DNA from: Nitrospirota bacterium
GTDB lineage: Bacteria > Nitrospirota > Nitrospiria > Nitrospirales > UBA8639
Direction: 5' to 3'
Length of the DNA: 5,921 nt
Assembly (NCBI GenBank): GCA_020348185.1
Contig: CP070743.1
Span: forward strand, 1,567,067-1,572,987
Positions within the stretch are counted from its first letter, which is position 1; each line of letters begins with the position of its first letter. Under the pieces are notes generated by a model, which worked only from the letters and a program-made list of their open reading frames with translations, was not told the origin of the DNA and searched no databases. Positions 5,813 through 5,921 of the stretch are shown here, one piece after another. Both the position numbers and the translations under genes were made by a program.

Positions 5813-5921
5813 TCAACTTACTAATCGTTTGACAATTGGGGCGATGGCCTGAATGACCTGATCGTGACAACTTCCATTGGTTCCTACGAGCCCATGGGTA
5901 TTTTTCAAGGTTGTGGGGTGG
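5813..5921 (-). CDS. C-terminal fragment of an unrecognised protein
   Basis: The final 35 codons of a gene entering from the right edge end in TGA at 5815-5813. The residues include NTHGLVGTNGSCHDQVIQ followed by a tail AIAPIVKRLVS. The composition (Gly-rich turn, then an amphipathic helix) looks like real protein. A second minus-strand frame is also open here but reads as an unlikely mix rich in Trp, Arg and Cys, and all plus-strand frames have stops. I do not recognise the family. It does not resemble the end of topA, a common neighbour of trmFO. The 209-bp gap and the promoter after it suggest this gene is not in the same operon as trmFO, although no clear terminator is visible. Confidence 0.5.
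   Translation of the reverse strand, partial: HPTTLKNTHGLVGTNGSCHDQVIQAIAPIVKRLVS

Noticed and set aside
1..5921. CRISPR arrays, insertion sequences, tRNA or rRNA genes, attachment sites
   Set aside because: No spaced repeats, transposase motifs, terminal inverted repeats or tRNA-like folds were seen; XerC here is a housekeeping recombinase by context, not a phage integrase.

Overview
The window reads as ordinary bacterial chromosome of medium GC content (about half, judged by eye). All supported genes lie on the minus strand, so transcription runs from high to low coordinates. The gene order trmFO, xerC, hslV, hslU, argB suggests a bacterium outside the enteric group. TrmFO is the folate/FAD-dependent tRNA U54 methyltransferase used by Firmicutes, Nitrospirota, many deltaproteobacterial lineages and others instead of SAM-dependent TrmA. 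A xerC-hslV-hslU block next to trmFO also matches those groups. I lean towards Nitrospirota or a Geobacter-like lineage, but this is an inference from gene order and protein style, not a proven assignment.

Layout in transcription order. Bases 5921-5813 hold the last 35 codons of an unrecognised gene. A gap of about 210 bp (5812-5604) follows. It carries a good housekeeping-type promoter (TTTCCA, 17 bp, TATAAT), a 15-bp palindrome and a three-copy heptamer repeat. Then comes a tight cluster: trmFO (5603-4287); xerC (4314-3322, overlapping trmFO by 28 bp); hslV (3325-2789, ATGA overlap with xerC); hslU (2785-1385, 3 bases after the hslV stop); argB (1321-428, after a 63-bp gap); and a nicotinamidase/isochorismatase-family gene (from 424 off the left edge, 3 bases after the argB stop).

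The spacing indicates one transcription unit from the promoter near 5750 through at least hslU and probably argB and the nicotinamidase-like gene. HslV and HslU form one machine, an ATP-dependent protease. XerC resolves chromosome dimers, TrmFO modifies tRNA and ArgB makes arginine precursors. These latter functions are not biochemically linked to HslUV, so the cluster is probably a conserved housekeeping string rather than a pathway.

I see no mobile element, CRISPR array, RNA gene or clear new system. The observation most worth a second look is the nicotinamidase-like protein at the left edge. It keeps the family fold motifs and metal ligands but has His and Ser where the catalytic Asp and Lys are expected. 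The leader region before trmFO is the second point of interest.
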